This document shows positions 30,556 to 42,200 of a stretch of 64,000 bases of DNA, piece after piece. How positions within the stretch are numbered: the stretch's first letter is position 1; each line of letters starts with the position of its first letter. The DNA comes from Prochlorococcus sp. AG-424-P16 (GTDB lineage Bacteria > Cyanobacteriota > Cyanobacteriia > PCC-6307 > Cyanobiaceae). Made by a program: the position numbers and the translations under genes. The notes under the pieces were generated by a model. That model saw only the letters and a list, made by a program, of their open reading frames with translations, had not been told where the DNA came from and searched no databases. Location: positions 1 through 64,000 of the forward strand of contig QCNI01000003.1 in NCBI GenBank assembly GCA_003213255.1, read 5' to 3'.

Positions 30556-31905
30556 ATGTTAAGTGTTGCGATATTAGCGGCAGGAAAGGGCACTAGGATG
30601 GAAAGCTCATTGCCAAAAGTTTTACATAAAATTTCTGGCAAAACTCTTCTACAAAGAGTAATTGACTCATGTGTCGAATTAAAACCTGATAGGATTTTCG
30701 TAATTACTGGACACAAATCAAAAGAAGTACAAAAGTCAATCCCAAACAATAAAAAAATCCATGTTGTTGTTCAAGAACCTCAATCAGGAACCGGTCATGC
30801 TATCCAGGTGCTTTGTAAAGAAGTAAAAAAACATGAAGGAAAACTTTTGGTACTTAACGGTGACGTGCCACTCATTAGGCCAAGTACTCTAAAAAGACTT
30901 TTATATTTACACGATTCAAAAAATGCTGATGTTTCTTTAATTACTACAAAGAAAACAAATCCTCATGGATATGGCAGAGTTTTTTTGAAAGGGGATTTTA
31001 TAGAAAGAATTGTTGAAGAAAAAGATTGCAATGATCAAGAAAGAGAAAATCCATTAATAAATGGAGGTGTTTACTGTTTTAACTGGGGTAACTTGTCAGA
31101 AATAATTAATACCTTGCAGAGCAATAATAATCAAAAAGAGATTTACTTAACAGATACAATATCTTTGCTAAAGAACTCCTTAAGTCTCGAGGTAGAGGAT
31201 AATGGAGAGCTTCAAGGAATTAATAACAGAATTCAACTATCAGAGTGCGAAGAATGTATTCAGAATTTAATTAAAGAAAAACTTATGCTTAATGGTGTAA
31301 CTTTTATAAATAAAGCAAGTTGTTCAATTAGTGAAGAAGCTGAAATTGGTAAGGATGTAATCATAGAAGCTAATACACATATAAGAGGAAATACCAAAAT
31401 AAAAAGTCATTGCATTATTGGTCCAAATACTTTTATTGAGAATTCTAATGTGGGATTAAATTGTGAAATTTTAAACTCTACCGTTTATGATTCTAAGATA
31501 GAGGATTATATAAAAATTGGCCCTTATAGCCATATAAGACCCAATTCCAAAATATCTTCCCATAGCAAAATAGGTAATTATGTTGAAATCAAAAATAGTC
31601 ATCTAGAGGAGGAATCTAAAGTAAACCATCTAAGTTATATTGGTGATTCTATTATTGGAAGATCTACAAATATTGGAGCAGGCACTATTACTGCAAATTT
31701 TGATGGACAGAAAAAACATAAAACAAAAATTGGCAAAAATTCCAGTATTGGTGCAAACACAGTTTTTGTAGCGCCAATAAATCTAGGGGAATCAGTAACA
31801 ACAGGAGCTGGTTCAGTGATCACAAAAGACTCTAAAGATAATTCATTAGCGATCTCAAGAACTAAGCAAGTAAATATAGAAAATTGGGAAAGAAAGAAAT
31901 CCTAA
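30556..31905 (+). CDS. glmU: Bifunctional UDP-GlcNAc pyrophosphorylase / glucosamine-1-P acetyltransferase
   Basis: [37 protein letters not shown], left-handed beta-helix hexapeptides, [13 protein letters not shown]. Confidence 0.97.
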   Translation: MLSVAILAAGKGTRMESSLPKVLHKISGKTLLQRVIDSCVELKPDRIFVITGHKSKEVQKSIPNNKKIHVVVQEPQSGTGHAIQVLCKEVKKHEGKLLVLNGDVPLIRPSTLKRLLYLHDSKNADVSLITTKKTNPHGYGRVFLKGDFIERIVEEKDCNDQERENPLINGGVYCFNWGNLSEIINTLQSNNNQKEIYLTDTISLLKNSLSLEVEDNGELQGINNRIQLSECEECIQNLIKEKLMLNGVTFINKASCSISEEAEIGKDVIIEANTHIRGNTKIKSHCIIGPNTFIENSNVGLNCEILNSTVYDSKIEDYIKIGPYSHIRPNSKISSHSKIGNYVEIKNSHLEEESKVNHLSYIGDSIIGRSTNIGAGTITANFDGQKKHKTKIGKNSSIGANTVFVAPINLGESVTTGAGSVITKDSKDNSLAISRTKQVNIENWERKKS

Positions 31906-31906
31906 T

Positions 31907-33280
31907 CTAGTAAATTAATCCAATAATTTTTTCAAGTTGCCAACATCTGCTCCCCTTAATAAGAATAGAATCTCCTTTTTTTGTAGATTTGTTTATCTCT
32001 TGAGGTATATCTTTAATATGATTTAAAACTAAGAATTTTTTCTTATTTTTTAGATAATTTGTATAAATTTTTTCATATTCTTTATCGCAAATAAATAAAC
32101 ACTTTTCTATATCTGAATTATTTATTAAGTTGAATATTTCCTTATGATATTTTTCAGATTCTTTTCCCAATTCTTGCATACTTCCAAATATGAAAAATTT
32201 ATTTCTCGGTTTTTCAAGCAGGTTTTTGATACATGCTTTTACTGACTCTGGCGAAGCATTATATGTCTCATCATATATTGTTGTTTTTACTGATTTAAAA
32301 ATTTTATTCCTTCCACCTAAACTTACAAAATCAAATTTATTAAAACTTGCGAAATCAATACCTAACTCTTTAGCAACTGCATAAGCAAATAAGAAATTCG
32401 AAGCATTGTGAAATCCCTCAAGTGAAATTTCAAATGTATTTTCTTCAATTAAAATTGTTTTATTCGAAGGATTATAAAATCCTCGCAAATTTTCATCTCT
32501 CTTGAAATTATCCTTTTGATTTTCTATATTTAATAGTCTTACTTTCAAAACTCTACCTTTCCAAAATTCTTTTAAAGTTTTTTCTAGGAATGAATCATTT
32601 GCTGGAATTATTACAACTCCTTTGGGATTTAAGAACTTACTAATTTCACACTTTGCATAAGTAATATTTTTTTTTGAACCTAACAATCCAATATGAGCTG
32701 AGCCAATGTTTGTAATAACTGCAATATCGGGTTCACTATATTTAGATAAATTCTCAATCTGTCCAGGACCTCTCATCCCCATCTCAAGAACTAAAGCTTT
32801 ATCTTTTATATCTGTAGCAAGAATAGTAAGACCAACTCCAAACTCATTATTGAAATTTGAATGGGATAATTTAATTCTTCCAAATTTATTTAAAACTTCA
32901 CCAATCATTTCTTTTGTTGTTGTTTTACCCACTGATCCAGTTACAGCGATAATAGGGATTTTTAATTTTTTTCTTTTTAGCAATGCTAATTTTTGAAATG
33001 CTTCTAATGTGTCATTTACAACCCAATAAGGAAAATTACTAGGAAGTAATCTCTGCATCCCTTTTTTAATTACTACAGATTTAACTCCTTTATCTAAAAC
33101 ATCTGAAAGAAAACTATGCCCATCAAAATTTTTACCCTTTATAGCTATAAAGAGATCATTTTTTAATAAAGTTCTACTATCAATACTTATATTTTTGAAA
33201 TTTAAAGAATCTCTTTTCCCCTCGCCCAAATTTTTAATATCCCCCAAAACATTGTTTAATTCTGATAGAGAGAATTCCAT
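31907..33280 (-). CDS. murF: UDP-MurNAc-tripeptide:D-Ala-D-Ala ligase
   Basis: AVTGSVGKTTTKEMIGEVL, LSHSNFNNEFGVGLTIL, LEMGMRGPGQIENL, DETYNASPES. Confidence 0.95.
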   Translation of the reverse strand: MEFSLSELNNVLGDIKNLGEGKRDSLNFKNISIDSRTLLKNDLFIAIKGKNFDGHSFLSDVLDKGVKSVVIKKGMQRLLPSNFPYWVVNDTLEAFQKLALLKRKKLKIPIIAVTGSVGKTTTKEMIGEVLNKFGRIKLSHSNFNNEFGVGLTILATDIKDKALVLEMGMRGPGQIENLSKYSEPDIAVITNIGSAHIGLLGSKKNITYAKCEISKFLNPKGVVIIPANDSFLEKTLKEFWKGRVLKVRLLNIENQKDNFKRDENLRGFYNPSNKTILIEENTFEISLEGFHNASNFLFAYAVAKELGIDFASFNKFDFVSLGGRNKIFKSVKTTIYDETYNASPESVKACIKNLLEKPRNKFFIFGSMQELGKESEKYHKEIFNLINNSDIEKCLFICDKEYEKIYTNYLKNKKKFLVLNHIKDIPQEINKSTKKGDSILIKGSRCWQLEKIIGLIY

Positions 33281-33287
33281 TAAAAAA

Positions 33288-34745
33288 TTAAGTTATACTT
33301 TTGTTTAATGATGGATCAGCCGATTGCCCATAAGAGAATTTTTCAACTTCAGCAAAATCTGGAGATGGTTCTTTTATTCCACAAACATCTTTGTACATAA
33401 TTTCGTATTCTAGTGCGGATCTTTGCCAACTAAACTCTTGGCTCATTGCTCTTTTCTGCAATAATTTCCAACTATCTTTATGTCTGAAGGCCTCCCAAGA
33501 CCTTACTAAAGATGTGTAGAAATCTATGGGTTCAAAGCGATCGAAGCAAAAACCAGTGCCACTATTATTTTCTGGATCATGAGGTAAAACTGTATCAACT
33601 AAACCACCGACTCGCCTTACGATTGGAATAGAACCATACCTCATAGCAAGTAGTTGACTAATGCCACAAGGCTCGAATCTGCTTGGCATTAAAAATGCAT
33701 CAGAGCCACCATATATAAGCCTTGATAAAGAATCATCATAGGTAAGAAATACAGAAAATCTCCCTGGGTAATCTAATGCAAGTTGCCATAATCCTGACTC
33801 TAAATATCTATCTCCAGTCCCTAAAACAACTATTTGCGAATCTGTATATGCTAAAAGTCTTCTTGAAACTTGCAGAAGTAAGTCAACTCCTTTCTGATCA
33901 ACTAACCTACTGACCATACCTAAAAGATATTTTTTAGGATTAACTTCGAGACCCATTTCTCTCTGCAGAATTTTTTTATTTTCTAGCCTATTTTCTAAAT
34001 TCTTAATACTAAATTTTGCTGGTAAAACTGGATCTTTGGCTGGATTCCATTCATCAAGATCTATACCATTAAGAATTCCCCTTAATTTACCTGAAATGTA
34101 ATTAAGTAATCCTTCAAGGCTTTCTCCATATTCATAAGTTTTAATCTCATCTGCATAAGTCGGGGATACAGCATTGACCCTATCTGCATACAACATTGCC
34201 GCTGCCATTGTGTGGTCTCCATGCATATACCAAGGACACCAAGTCATTTTTTCAAGTTTCCATCTCCAAGGGCCTTGGTATTTTAAATTATGAATTGTGA
34301 AGACTGTACTTATTTCGGGATCCTGATGCATCCACACAGGGATCATTCCAGTGTGCCAATCATGGCAATGGAGAACTTGAGGTTTCCAACAATTCCATGC
34401 AAATTCTGCAGTGGCACTAGCAAAAAATGTAAAGCGCCAGTCCTCATTTTCGCCTCCGTATATTTGGTCAGAGTCAAATGTTGGATGACCCACTAGGTAA
34501 ATCACATAATTATGAATGGGATGTTTTGCTTCATATACGGCGAAATCGGTGCCCATTGTATTTGCTCTAAAGACTGGTTCATTCGATACCTCTAAAAGAC
34601 TCCATAATTTTCCATATCCTGGAATTATTACCCGCACATCGTGACCAAGTTTTATCAAAGATGGAGGTAACGAACCAACCACATCTCCCATACCTCCAAC
34701 TTTGATCATTGGAGCACATTCAGCAGCTGCAAGAAGAATTCTCAT
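33288..34745 (-). CDS. glgA: Glycogen synthase
   Basis: [63 protein letters not shown]. Confidence 0.97.
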   Translation of the reverse strand: MRILLAAAECAPMIKVGGMGDVVGSLPPSLIKLGHDVRVIIPGYGKLWSLLEVSNEPVFRANTMGTDFAVYEAKHPIHNYVIYLVGHPTFDSDQIYGGENEDWRFTFFASATAEFAWNCWKPQVLHCHDWHTGMIPVWMHQDPEISTVFTIHNLKYQGPWRWKLEKMTWCPWYMHGDHTMAAAMLYADRVNAVSPTYADEIKTYEYGESLEGLLNYISGKLRGILNGIDLDEWNPAKDPVLPAKFSIKNLENRLENKKILQREMGLEVNPKKYLLGMVSRLVDQKGVDLLLQVSRRLLAYTDSQIVVLGTGDRYLESGLWQLALDYPGRFSVFLTYDDSLSRLIYGGSDAFLMPSRFEPCGISQLLAMRYGSIPIVRRVGGLVDTVLPHDPENNSGTGFCFDRFEPIDFYTSLVRSWEAFRHKDSWKLLQKRAMSQEFSWQRSALEYEIMYKDVCGIKEPSPDFAEVEKFSYGQSADPSLNKSIT

Positions 34746-34779
34746 TGATAATTATCTAAAAAGTTCTTTTGAAAATAAA

Positions 34780-35637
34780 CTAAGTTGTCCACTTATAGTC
34801 AGAAAAGTCTGGTGGACGCTTTTCAAGAAAGGCATCTCTACCTTCTTGAGCTTCTTCAGTTGAATAGAACAATTGAGTTGCGTATCCAGATAATTCTTGA
34901 ATTCCCGCAATCCCATCATTCTCTGCATTGAATGAAGCTTTAAGAATACGAATAGCAGTTGGACTATTTCGTAAAATCTCTCTTGCCCAGATTACACCCT
35001 CAGCTTCTAATTCTTCAATCTTTGTAATTGCATTTATCAAGCCCATCTTAAGAGCTTCCTTGGAATTATATTTTCTACATAAAAACCAAATTTCTTTTGC
35101 TTTTCTTTGACCCACAAGTCTTGCCAAATAACTAGATCCAAAACCCGCATCAAAACTACCAACTCTTGGACCTGTTTGACCAAATATTGCATTTTCAGAG
35201 GCGATACTTAAATCACAAATCAAATGAAGTACCTGGCCTCCTCCAATTGCAAACCCCGGAACTAAGGCAATAACCACTTTAGGCAAACTTCTTATTAATC
35301 TTTGAAGTTCAAGTACATTTAATCTTTGCTTCCCTTGATCATTTTTATATCCATTTTCACCTCTTACACTCTGATCACCTCCAGAGCAAAAAGAATAAGT
35401 ACCTTTCTTGTCAGGTCCCGCACCTGTAAAAAGAACTACGCCAATAGTTTCATCATTTCTTACGATATTAAATGCGTTAATAAGTTCATCTACAGTTTGT
35501 GGTCTAAATGCATTTCTTTTTTCAGGCCGATTAATTGCAATTCTCGCAATCCCCTCATCTGACTTGTGGAACAATATATCCTTATATGATTTGCATTCGG
35601 ACCAATTTAAAGTTTTTTTACCAGGTAATACTTTCAT
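34780..35637 (-). CDS. menB: Naphthoate synthase
   Basis: [58 protein letters not shown]. Confidence 0.95.
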   Translation of the reverse strand: MKVLPGKKTLNWSECKSYKDILFHKSDEGIARIAINRPEKRNAFRPQTVDELINAFNIVRNDETIGVVLFTGAGPDKKGTYSFCSGGDQSVRGENGYKNDQGKQRLNVLELQRLIRSLPKVVIALVPGFAIGGGQVLHLICDLSIASENAIFGQTGPRVGSFDAGFGSSYLARLVGQRKAKEIWFLCRKYNSKEALKMGLINAITKIEELEAEGVIWAREILRNSPTAIRILKASFNAENDGIAGIQELSGYATQLFYSTEEAQEGRDAFLEKRPPDFSDYKWTT

Positions 35638-35672
35638 GAAACATAATTATTCAAAGGTAGATAATGATAAAT

Positions 35673-37436
35673 TTAAATGCCAATTATTTTTTCTAGGAGG
35701 GCATTTTTTTCACAAATTTCATTTTCTGAATCAACATCTACTTTAATTATTACAGATTTCTGGATGGAAATGCTCCAATCAAATGCCTCTCGTAATTTTT
35801 TAAAATTTTCCACACTTTTAAATTTTACTTGATAGCCCTCTGCGAGTTTTGCCCAGTTTATTTCTTTTGGCATAAGAAAAAGTTTTTTTAATTCATCTTC
35901 TTTTAAATTTTCTTTATAAATACGATTAAATATATTTCCACCATTATTATTTATCAGAAGAATTGTTAAATTCATATCGATTGAATGTTCAGCCAGCCAA
36001 CCGTTTATATCATGAATAAAAGCCAAATCTCCAGTCACGAGAAGTAGAGGATTTTTAATTCTAGAAATACCTAATGCAAGAGATAAAGTACCGTCTATGC
36101 CGGAAGCTCCTCTAAAGCTGAAACAATTTCTTGTTAAAGTACAATTCTCAGAAAAAGTAAGCCAATCTCTAATCGGGCTACTAGCGGAGAGCATTATAGG
36201 ATTTTTAGCTGGCCAAAGTTTTGGAACAAGATTTGCAAGCAAATACTCAGTAATTTGATTATCAATATTAATTTTCTCTTTTAGGATTTCTTTAATTTGC
36301 TCACCTTCCTTTATTAGATTTAGGGCTAACGGCGTAAGGGACTTTTTGTTTTTTTCATTAATTGATAGTTCTTCTAACAATCTAGAAGTAAAATTTGATA
36401 GCCCAAAATCATATTCACATGATTTTTTTATAGGGTCCAATTTTCTATAGTTTTTTTCTTTTATAAGAATTTGTGTACCTTCAAACTTTGTCAGAAACTT
36501 CTCTAAATCTATTGAGGATGACATAGGACCAAGCCTTAAAAGTTGTTTACATTTGATACGATTCTTACGTTTTCTTAAGACTAATTCCCAATTCACAACT
36601 AATCCTCTTAAATCAGAATAAACTCCTGAAACAGGATCAGCAAATACTGGCCAACCAGTAATTTCTTGTAATTGTTCTAAAGATTTATTGAAAGAAGATA
36701 AGTCATTTACGGAACCTTGATAGGGACCTACCAAAATAATGCCAGATTCATCCAAATTTAAACTTTTTGAAATTTCTAAGAATTTGTTTTTATCAGACTT
36801 TATTTCAACTTTTTGAAAGACATATTTCTTCTTCAAATAAATTCTCTCAAAAACCTCTAAAACATTTTTTTTATTTAAAAGTGAAATATCTAAGGGCTTA
36901 TCAATAGGAATATTTAAATGAATAGGACCAGGGAAAGTTAATATTTGTTTCTCAGTAATTCGTACTAAATCTAAGATTTCATTTTCTTCTGTTTCATGAA
37001 GTCCATTAAGATTTGTGCTTAAAACCCTTCTACAGACTGAGCTCAAAAAATCTTCTTGATTTACTGTTTGATTAGCCCCACAATCTTTAAGTCTTAAGGG
37101 TCTATCGGCAGTAAGAAATAAAATACCTTTACAAGATCGATCTGCCTCAACTGCAGCTGGCAATAAGTTACTTACAGCAGTTCCAGAAGTTGTAATAACT
37201 AAAGAAAGATTACCTGATGCAGTAGAAATCCCAAGAGAGTGGAATCCCGCTGATCTCTCATCTATGGAATTAAAAATATTTACCAGTCCTAATTTATTTA
37301 ATTCTCCAGCAGCTATTGCTAAAGGTGCTGATCTACTACCAGGACATAATATTAAATTTTGAACTCCTATTTTTATAAGAAGATTCAAAATTTGTAAACT
37401 TCTAAGAAAATTTTTGCATTCAATAGATGATGTCAT
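35673..37436 (-). CDS. menD: SEPHCHC synthase
   Basis: [50 protein letters not shown]-like [24 protein letters not shown]. Confidence 0.95.
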   Translation of the reverse strand: MTSSIECKNFLRSLQILNLLIKIGVQNLILCPGSRSAPLAIAAGELNKLGLVNIFNSIDERSAGFHSLGISTASGNLSLVITTSGTAVSNLLPAAVEADRSCKGILFLTADRPLRLKDCGANQTVNQEDFLSSVCRRVLSTNLNGLHETEENEILDLVRITEKQILTFPGPIHLNIPIDKPLDISLLNKKNVLEVFERIYLKKKYVFQKVEIKSDKNKFLEISKSLNLDESGIILVGPYQGSVNDLSSFNKSLEQLQEITGWPVFADPVSGVYSDLRGLVVNWELVLRKRKNRIKCKQLLRLGPMSSSIDLEKFLTKFEGTQILIKEKNYRKLDPIKKSCEYDFGLSNFTSRLLEELSINEKNKKSLTPLALNLIKEGEQIKEILKEKINIDNQITEYLLANLVPKLWPAKNPIMLSASSPIRDWLTFSENCTLTRNCFSFRGASGIDGTLSLALGISRIKNPLLLVTGDLAFIHDINGWLAEHSIDMNLTILLINNNGGNIFNRIYKENLKEDELKKLFLMPKEINWAKLAEGYQVKFKSVENFKKLREAFDWSISIQKSVIIKVDVDSENEICEKNALLEKIIGI

Positions 37437-37486
37437 AATTTATATAAATGCTCTGGGATTTTCCTTATAATTGATTTAAATAAAAC

Positions 37487-38071
37487 ATGTCTACAACTCA
37501 AGAAAAAATAAATACAATATTAAAAGATTTAAAAAATCTTTTAATCTGGATATCTATAGCTTTAATTATACGATGGCAGGTTATAGAGCCAAGGTGGATT
37601 CCATCGGGTTCAATGCTCCCAACACTTCAAATACAAGATAAAATTCTTGTTGAGAAAGTAACCCCCAAAATCACATCCAAATCAAATCTTTCAAAATTAA
37701 AAAATAAAATAGTTGTTTTTAACGTTCCGGAACAATTAATTAATGCTGGTTATGAAGCAGATACTGCACTAATAAAAAGAGTAATTGGAATCCCTGGTGA
37801 CAAGGTAGAAGTAAGAGACGGTAACCTTTACTTAAATGATATCGCTCAAAAAAATTACGTTTTTGACAAAAATATTAATTATTCTATAGGGCCTTTTATT
37901 GTCCCAGAAGATTCATTATGGGTGATGGGAGATAATAGAAATAACAGTATGGACTCTCATATTTGGGGATTTTTGCCCTATGAAAAGGTTATTGGTAAAG
38001 CTATTTTTAGATATTGGCCGTTTAATAAAATTGGACCTATTCGGTTCCCTGCCCTTAATAATTTAGATTAA
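37487..38071 (+). CDS. lepB: Signal peptidase I
   Basis: WIPSGSMLPTLQIQDKILVEKV, LIKRVIGIPGDKVEV, WVMGDNRNNSMDSHIWGFLP. Confidence 0.96.
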   Translation: MSTTQEKINTILKDLKNLLIWISIALIIRWQVIEPRWIPSGSMLPTLQIQDKILVEKVTPKITSKSNLSKLKNKIVVFNVPEQLINAGYEADTALIKRVIGIPGDKVEVRDGNLYLNDIAQKNYVFDKNINYSIGPFIVPEDSLWVMGDNRNNSMDSHIWGFLPYEKVIGKAIFRYWPFNKIGPIRFPALNNLD

Positions 38072-38116
38072 AGGGTACGTGATGTTGTAGGGTTTTTATA
38101 TCTTGAAGTTGTAGAA

Positions 38117-38452
38117 ATGTTTGATCCAGAATTTCTTGCTACTGAAAATAATGATCCAAACGACGAGAATGATTTAATCCAATATTTACAAAAACAATCT
38201 CCTGAAGTTTTGCAAAGAGTAGCAAAATCAGCTAGTGAAGATATTCAAGAAATTATTAGACATAATGTTCAAGGTCTTCTTGGAATGCTTCCTTCAGATC
38301 AATTCGATGTAAAAATAACCTCTTCAAAGGATAACATTGCTAATTTATTATCTTCAGCAATGATGACAGGATATTTCTTAAGACAAATGGAGCAAAGAAA
38401 AGAGCTGGAACAAACTCTTAAAAATGATGAAAACATGTCTATTGGAGAATAA
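38117..38452 (+). CDS. DUF760-type conserved cyanobacterial protein
   Basis: LIQYLQKQSPEVLQRVAKSASEDIQEIIRHNVQGLLGMLPSDQFDVKI. Confidence 0.75.
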   Translation: MFDPEFLATENNDPNDENDLIQYLQKQSPEVLQRVAKSASEDIQEIIRHNVQGLLGMLPSDQFDVKITSSKDNIANLLSSAMMTGYFLRQMEQRKELEQTLKNDENMSIGE

Positions 38453-38458
38453 TAGTTT

Positions 38459-39628
38459 TTAAAAATTTACTTCTTCAGGAATTATTCCTAGTTCAAACAA
38501 TTTTTCATATAAACTCATCAAAAATTTATTATCCTCAGGAAGTTTTTCCCACTTTGGGGAATTAATTTCATCAATTAATTTTTGACAATCTTCTATTGTA
38601 AATTTTATTGGTGCCGAAAAATGAGCTGGAATTAAATATTCCATATCTTTAAAAGACTTGATATTTTCTAGCCATTTAAGTAAAACTTCTTTTGAACGCG
38701 GAAAAATTAATTTTTGCAAAACTGGTGCAATTTGAATCTTAGGAGTATCTTTACCCATTATTTCTACAAGAGAGGATTCCCAATTTTCGTCCCATATAAA
38801 GGGATAAATACCGAAATGAGATCTCCAATTTCTGAGATCTTTTTTGAATGAATAATTAAATATTTCTTTTAATGATGGAATATTTAATTTACCTGGTTTC
38901 AAAAAAGATGAAAATAAGACTAACCTTTTCCATCCTTTTTTTCTTTGTTCGATGGAGTCAATCAAAGGTTCATCTCCTCTCTCTCTGGAATGGAAAAGAA
39001 GTGGAGTCGGATCAAAATTAAATATCTCAGGTGGTGTGGAATCTATTCCAACTATTGCGTCTGTTACATGAAGAGTTTTCGTAGGAAAATGGAAACAGCT
39101 TATCTCCTGATATCTTCCGAGTCCTAAATTCAGTGGTCCTAATGAAGACCATTGAAAGGAGTTTGCATGTGGTGTACCTTCTTCAAACAATATTCTTGAT
39201 CTTTTTGATGGAATTCCTAAAAAATCTAGTGGTAGATTTATGGGGAAACTCCATTGTCCTGGACAAAGCCAAATTTCTGCATCATTAAAAATCCTTGAAA
39301 GAGCTGGCAGTCCGATTTTATGTTCTAGTCCAGAGGCACTCGGTAGAATTATTGTTTTTACGTTGCCGTGAATCGCAATTAATCTTTCTAACTCATTTAT
39401 TAATTCTTTTGTCGGAGGAAGAGGATTTATTAGCATCAATCCATTTTCAACCTTTATTACAGTCATTCTTATTGGAACCGCAACATAATAAAGTCCTTGT
39501 ATTTGTTCCAAAGACCATATTTGATCAGGAATTAATTCTTTTAAAATTGTTTTCTTTTTCCCATAAGGATATAAGGGGAATAATGGCCACCAATTCCACT
39601 TTTTTAAAGATTCTTCCACCACTATCAT
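38459..39628 (-). CDS. DUF4336-like protein (metallo-hydrolase-like)
   Basis: WSLEQIQGLYYVAVPIRMTVIKVENGLMLINPLPPTKELINEL, KTLHVTDAIV. Confidence 0.7.
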   Translation of the reverse strand: MIVVEESLKKWNWWPLFPLYPYGKKKTILKELIPDQIWSLEQIQGLYYVAVPIRMTVIKVENGLMLINPLPPTKELINELERLIAIHGNVKTIILPSASGLEHKIGLPALSRIFNDAEIWLCPGQWSFPINLPLDFLGIPSKRSRILFEEGTPHANSFQWSSLGPLNLGLGRYQEISCFHFPTKTLHVTDAIVGIDSTPPEIFNFDPTPLLFHSRERGDEPLIDSIEQRKKGWKRLVLFSSFLKPGKLNIPSLKEIFNYSFKKDLRNWRSHFGIYPFIWDENWESSLVEIMGKDTPKIQIAPVLQKLIFPRSKEVLLKWLENIKSFKDMEYLIPAHFSAPIKFTIEDCQKLIDEINSPKWEKLPEDNKFLMSLYEKLFELGIIPEEVNF

Positions 39629-40497
39629 TTATACCCAGCAAATAATTTCTTTAACTTAAATATTCCATATCTTGGAGCGAATAAAAAAGCAAATAAAAAT
39701 ATAAAAGTTTGTGCCAAGACAATTGATCCACCTGTTTCAAGATCAAACCAAAAGCTAATGTATATTCCTATTAGGCTTGAGATAATTGCACTTAATACTG
39801 CAATTACTGTCATATTATCAAACTTATCCGTAAGTAAATATGCTGTAGCCCCTGGTGTGATCAACATTGCGACTACCAAAATAATTCCAACAGACTGCAA
39901 GCCCACAACAGCTGCCAAAGATAGGCATGTTAGAAGTAAATAATGAAGAAAAAATACGTTAATCCCAACTGTTTTTGCATGCCTAGGATCAAAACAGTAA
40001 AGCATTAAATCTTTTCTAAAAATTGATAAAAGGATTACTACCAATAAAGAAATGATGATGGTTTGTTTTACATCTGAAAGTGATATTCCTAATGGACTAC
40101 CAAAAAGAATAGAGTGCAGATCAATATTACTTTTAATCTTAGAAACCAATACTATTCCAAGAGCAAAAAATCCAGTAAATACCAACCCAATAACAGTATC
40201 CTCTTTAACTCTAGATTTCTGCTTTATAAATCCTATCAATGCTACAGAACCAACCCCAAAAATAAATGCCCCTAATGAGAAAGGAAGACCTAATGCATAA
40301 GCAACCACAACACCAGGCATTACTGAATGTGACACTGCATCTCCCATTAAAGCCCATCCTTTAAGAGTCAAATAACTTGATAAGAAACCACAAACGGCTG
40401 CAACTAAGGAACTCATAAGAAGTGCTTTTCTCATAAAGTCATGAGTTAAGGGATCTCTTATGAATGAATCTATAGTTAAAAAAGAACAGAGCTCCAT
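39625..40497 (-). CDS. mntB: Mn/Zn ABC transporter permease
   Basis: MGDAVSHSVMPGVVVAYALGLP, VGLQSVGIILVVAMLITPGATAYLL. Confidence 0.88.
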   Translation of the reverse strand: MELCSFLTIDSFIRDPLTHDFMRKALLMSSLVAAVCGFLSSYLTLKGWALMGDAVSHSVMPGVVVAYALGLPFSLGAFIFGVGSVALIGFIKQKSRVKEDTVIGLVFTGFFALGIVLVSKIKSNIDLHSILFGSPLGISLSDVKQTIIISLLVVILLSIFRKDLMLYCFDPRHAKTVGINVFFLHYLLLTCLSLAAVVGLQSVGIILVVAMLITPGATAYLLTDKFDNMTVIAVLSAIISSLIGIYISFWFDLETGGSIVLAQTFIFLFAFLFAPRYGIFKLKKLFAGYK

Positions 40498-40509
40498 ATC
40501 ATTTAAAAT

Positions 40510-41274
40510 TTAGGATTCTGGTCCAAACAAGAAATCAGGAGAAATCCCTCCAAAAGTGGTTGTAATATTTTCAGGGGTAAACACTTCTGAAGTTTCCCCA
40601 TAAGCTACAACAGTTTTATTTATTAAAAGAACCAAATCACAAAATTCACGGACATGAATCATATCGTGCGTTGATAATAATATAGTTTTCCCCTCATTTT
40701 TAAATTGAATAAATAATTCCGAGATAAGTTTCTCAGTTCTTATATCAACCCCTGAAAAAGGCTCATCAAGAAGTAATATTGACGCTCTTTGCGCAATTGC
40801 TCTAGCTAAAAAAGTTCGTTTTCTCTGACCTCCAGATAAGTTTCCAATAGGTGTAGATAAATGATCAGTAAGATCAACTCTCTCAATAGCATCTTTAACC
40901 GCCTGAACATCAGACTCTCTAGGACACCTAAAAATATTCATTGAACCATATCTGCCCATCATCACTACATCCCAAACACTTATTGGGAATTGACTATCAA
41001 TTCCTTCATTTTGAGGAACATAAGCAATTGTCTGATCTTTTTGAGCAGATCTTACAGACTCTCCATTTATCCTTATTTTTCCCTTTGAAATATTTACAAA
41101 GCCAGTTAAAGCATTAAAAAAAGTTGTTTTACCAGCCCCGTTCATCCCCACTAACCCACAAATTTGGCCAGGCTTCAATCTTAAATTTGCATCATACAAA
41201 GCCACTTTACCGTTGTAATCTACGCAAATATTTTCTGCATCAATCCTAAAGTTTTGATAATTGATTGATTCCAT
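40510..41274 (-). CDS. mntA: Mn/Zn ABC transporter ATP-binding protein
   Basis: Walker A GMNGAGKTTFF, signature LSGGQRKRTFLARAI, Walker B ILLLDEPFSGVD. Confidence 0.92.
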   Translation of the reverse strand: MESINYQNFRIDAENICVDYNGKVALYDANLRLKPGQICGLVGMNGAGKTTFFNALTGFVNISKGKIRINGESVRSAQKDQTIAYVPQNEGIDSQFPISVWDVVMMGRYGSMNIFRCPRESDVQAVKDAIERVDLTDHLSTPIGNLSGGQRKRTFLARAIAQRASILLLDEPFSGVDIRTEKLISELFIQFKNEGKTILLSTHDMIHVREFCDLVLLINKTVVAYGETSEVFTPENITTTFGGISPDFLFGPES

Positions 41275-41277
41275 AAT

Positions 41278-42177
41278 TCAAAAAAGCCCTTTTTTAATTA
41301 AATTCAAATTATGCTCAAGCATTTTTATATAGGAACTAGCAGGCCCTCTATCATCGGATAATGAATCAACAAACAGATTACCTCCAAAATTAGACCCAGT
41401 TTCGTTTGCAACAACCATTTGAGATTCGTTACTTACAGTACTTTCGCAAAATACAGATGGGACATTTTTTTCTTTAACTATTGAGATTGTTCTTGTCATT
41501 CTTTTGGGAGTAATTTGACTCTCAGCATTAACTGGCCATAAATAAACTTCCTCTAATCCATAATCATTTGTTAAATATGAAAAAGCACCTTCACAACTTA
41601 CTAGATACCTCCTGTCTTTATTTAAGTTATTAATAAAAAGTGAGAATTCTTTATCTATTTTAGAGAGTTTATCTTTATAAATTTTTCCATTTTCTTCAAA
41701 TAATTTCCTCTTAGATGGCCTCAATTCTGATAAAGAATCCACCAGAATATCTACGTATAGGATCCCTCTTTTTGGAGAAATCCAAGCATGAGGATTGGGC
41801 TTCCCTTTATAAAAATCTTCACTGATAAAAATAGGATCTAAATCTTTTGCAACAGTAATTCTCTTAACTTTTAAATTAGAAACAAATTTTTTAGCCCATA
41901 ATTCAAAACCGAATCCATTATCAATAAAAACAAAAGCACTAGAGGCATTTACCAAATCGCTTGGAGTTGGTTGGTAGCCATGAACTTCAACTCCAGGTTT
42001 CGTTATTGATCTAACAATAAATTCATCTTTAACAACATTGCTGATTATGTCTTCCAAAACAGTGAAACTTGCCAGTATTACTTCTTTACTCTCATTTTTA
42101 TTTGCTATTCTCTTGCATGAGCCTGAAGCAAGAGAAAGCAGAAGTAACAAACTTAAAAAAAGAATTTTTTTTCTCAT
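41278..42177 (-). CDS. mntC: Mn/Zn ABC transporter substrate-binding lipoprotein (MntC-like)
   Basis: Lipobox-like SLASGSC; VEVHGYQPTPSDL, NPHAWISPKRGI, CESTVSNESQ, LFVDSLSDDRGPASSYI. Confidence 0.88.
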   Translation of the reverse strand: MRKKILFLSLLLLLSLASGSCKRIANKNESKEVILASFTVLEDIISNVVKDEFIVRSITKPGVEVHGYQPTPSDLVNASSAFVFIDNGFGFELWAKKFVSNLKVKRITVAKDLDPIFISEDFYKGKPNPHAWISPKRGILYVDILVDSLSELRPSKRKLFEENGKIYKDKLSKIDKEFSLFINNLNKDRRYLVSCEGAFSYLTNDYGLEEVYLWPVNAESQITPKRMTRTISIVKEKNVPSVFCESTVSNESQMVVANETGSNFGGNLFVDSLSDDRGPASSYIKMLEHNLNLIKKGLF

Positions 42178-42200
42178 ACTTGAATATTAATTCTTAAATA

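Noticed and set aside
35408-35746. 112-aa plus-strand ORF over menB/menD
   Set aside because: Antisense to two conserved genes; shadow frame
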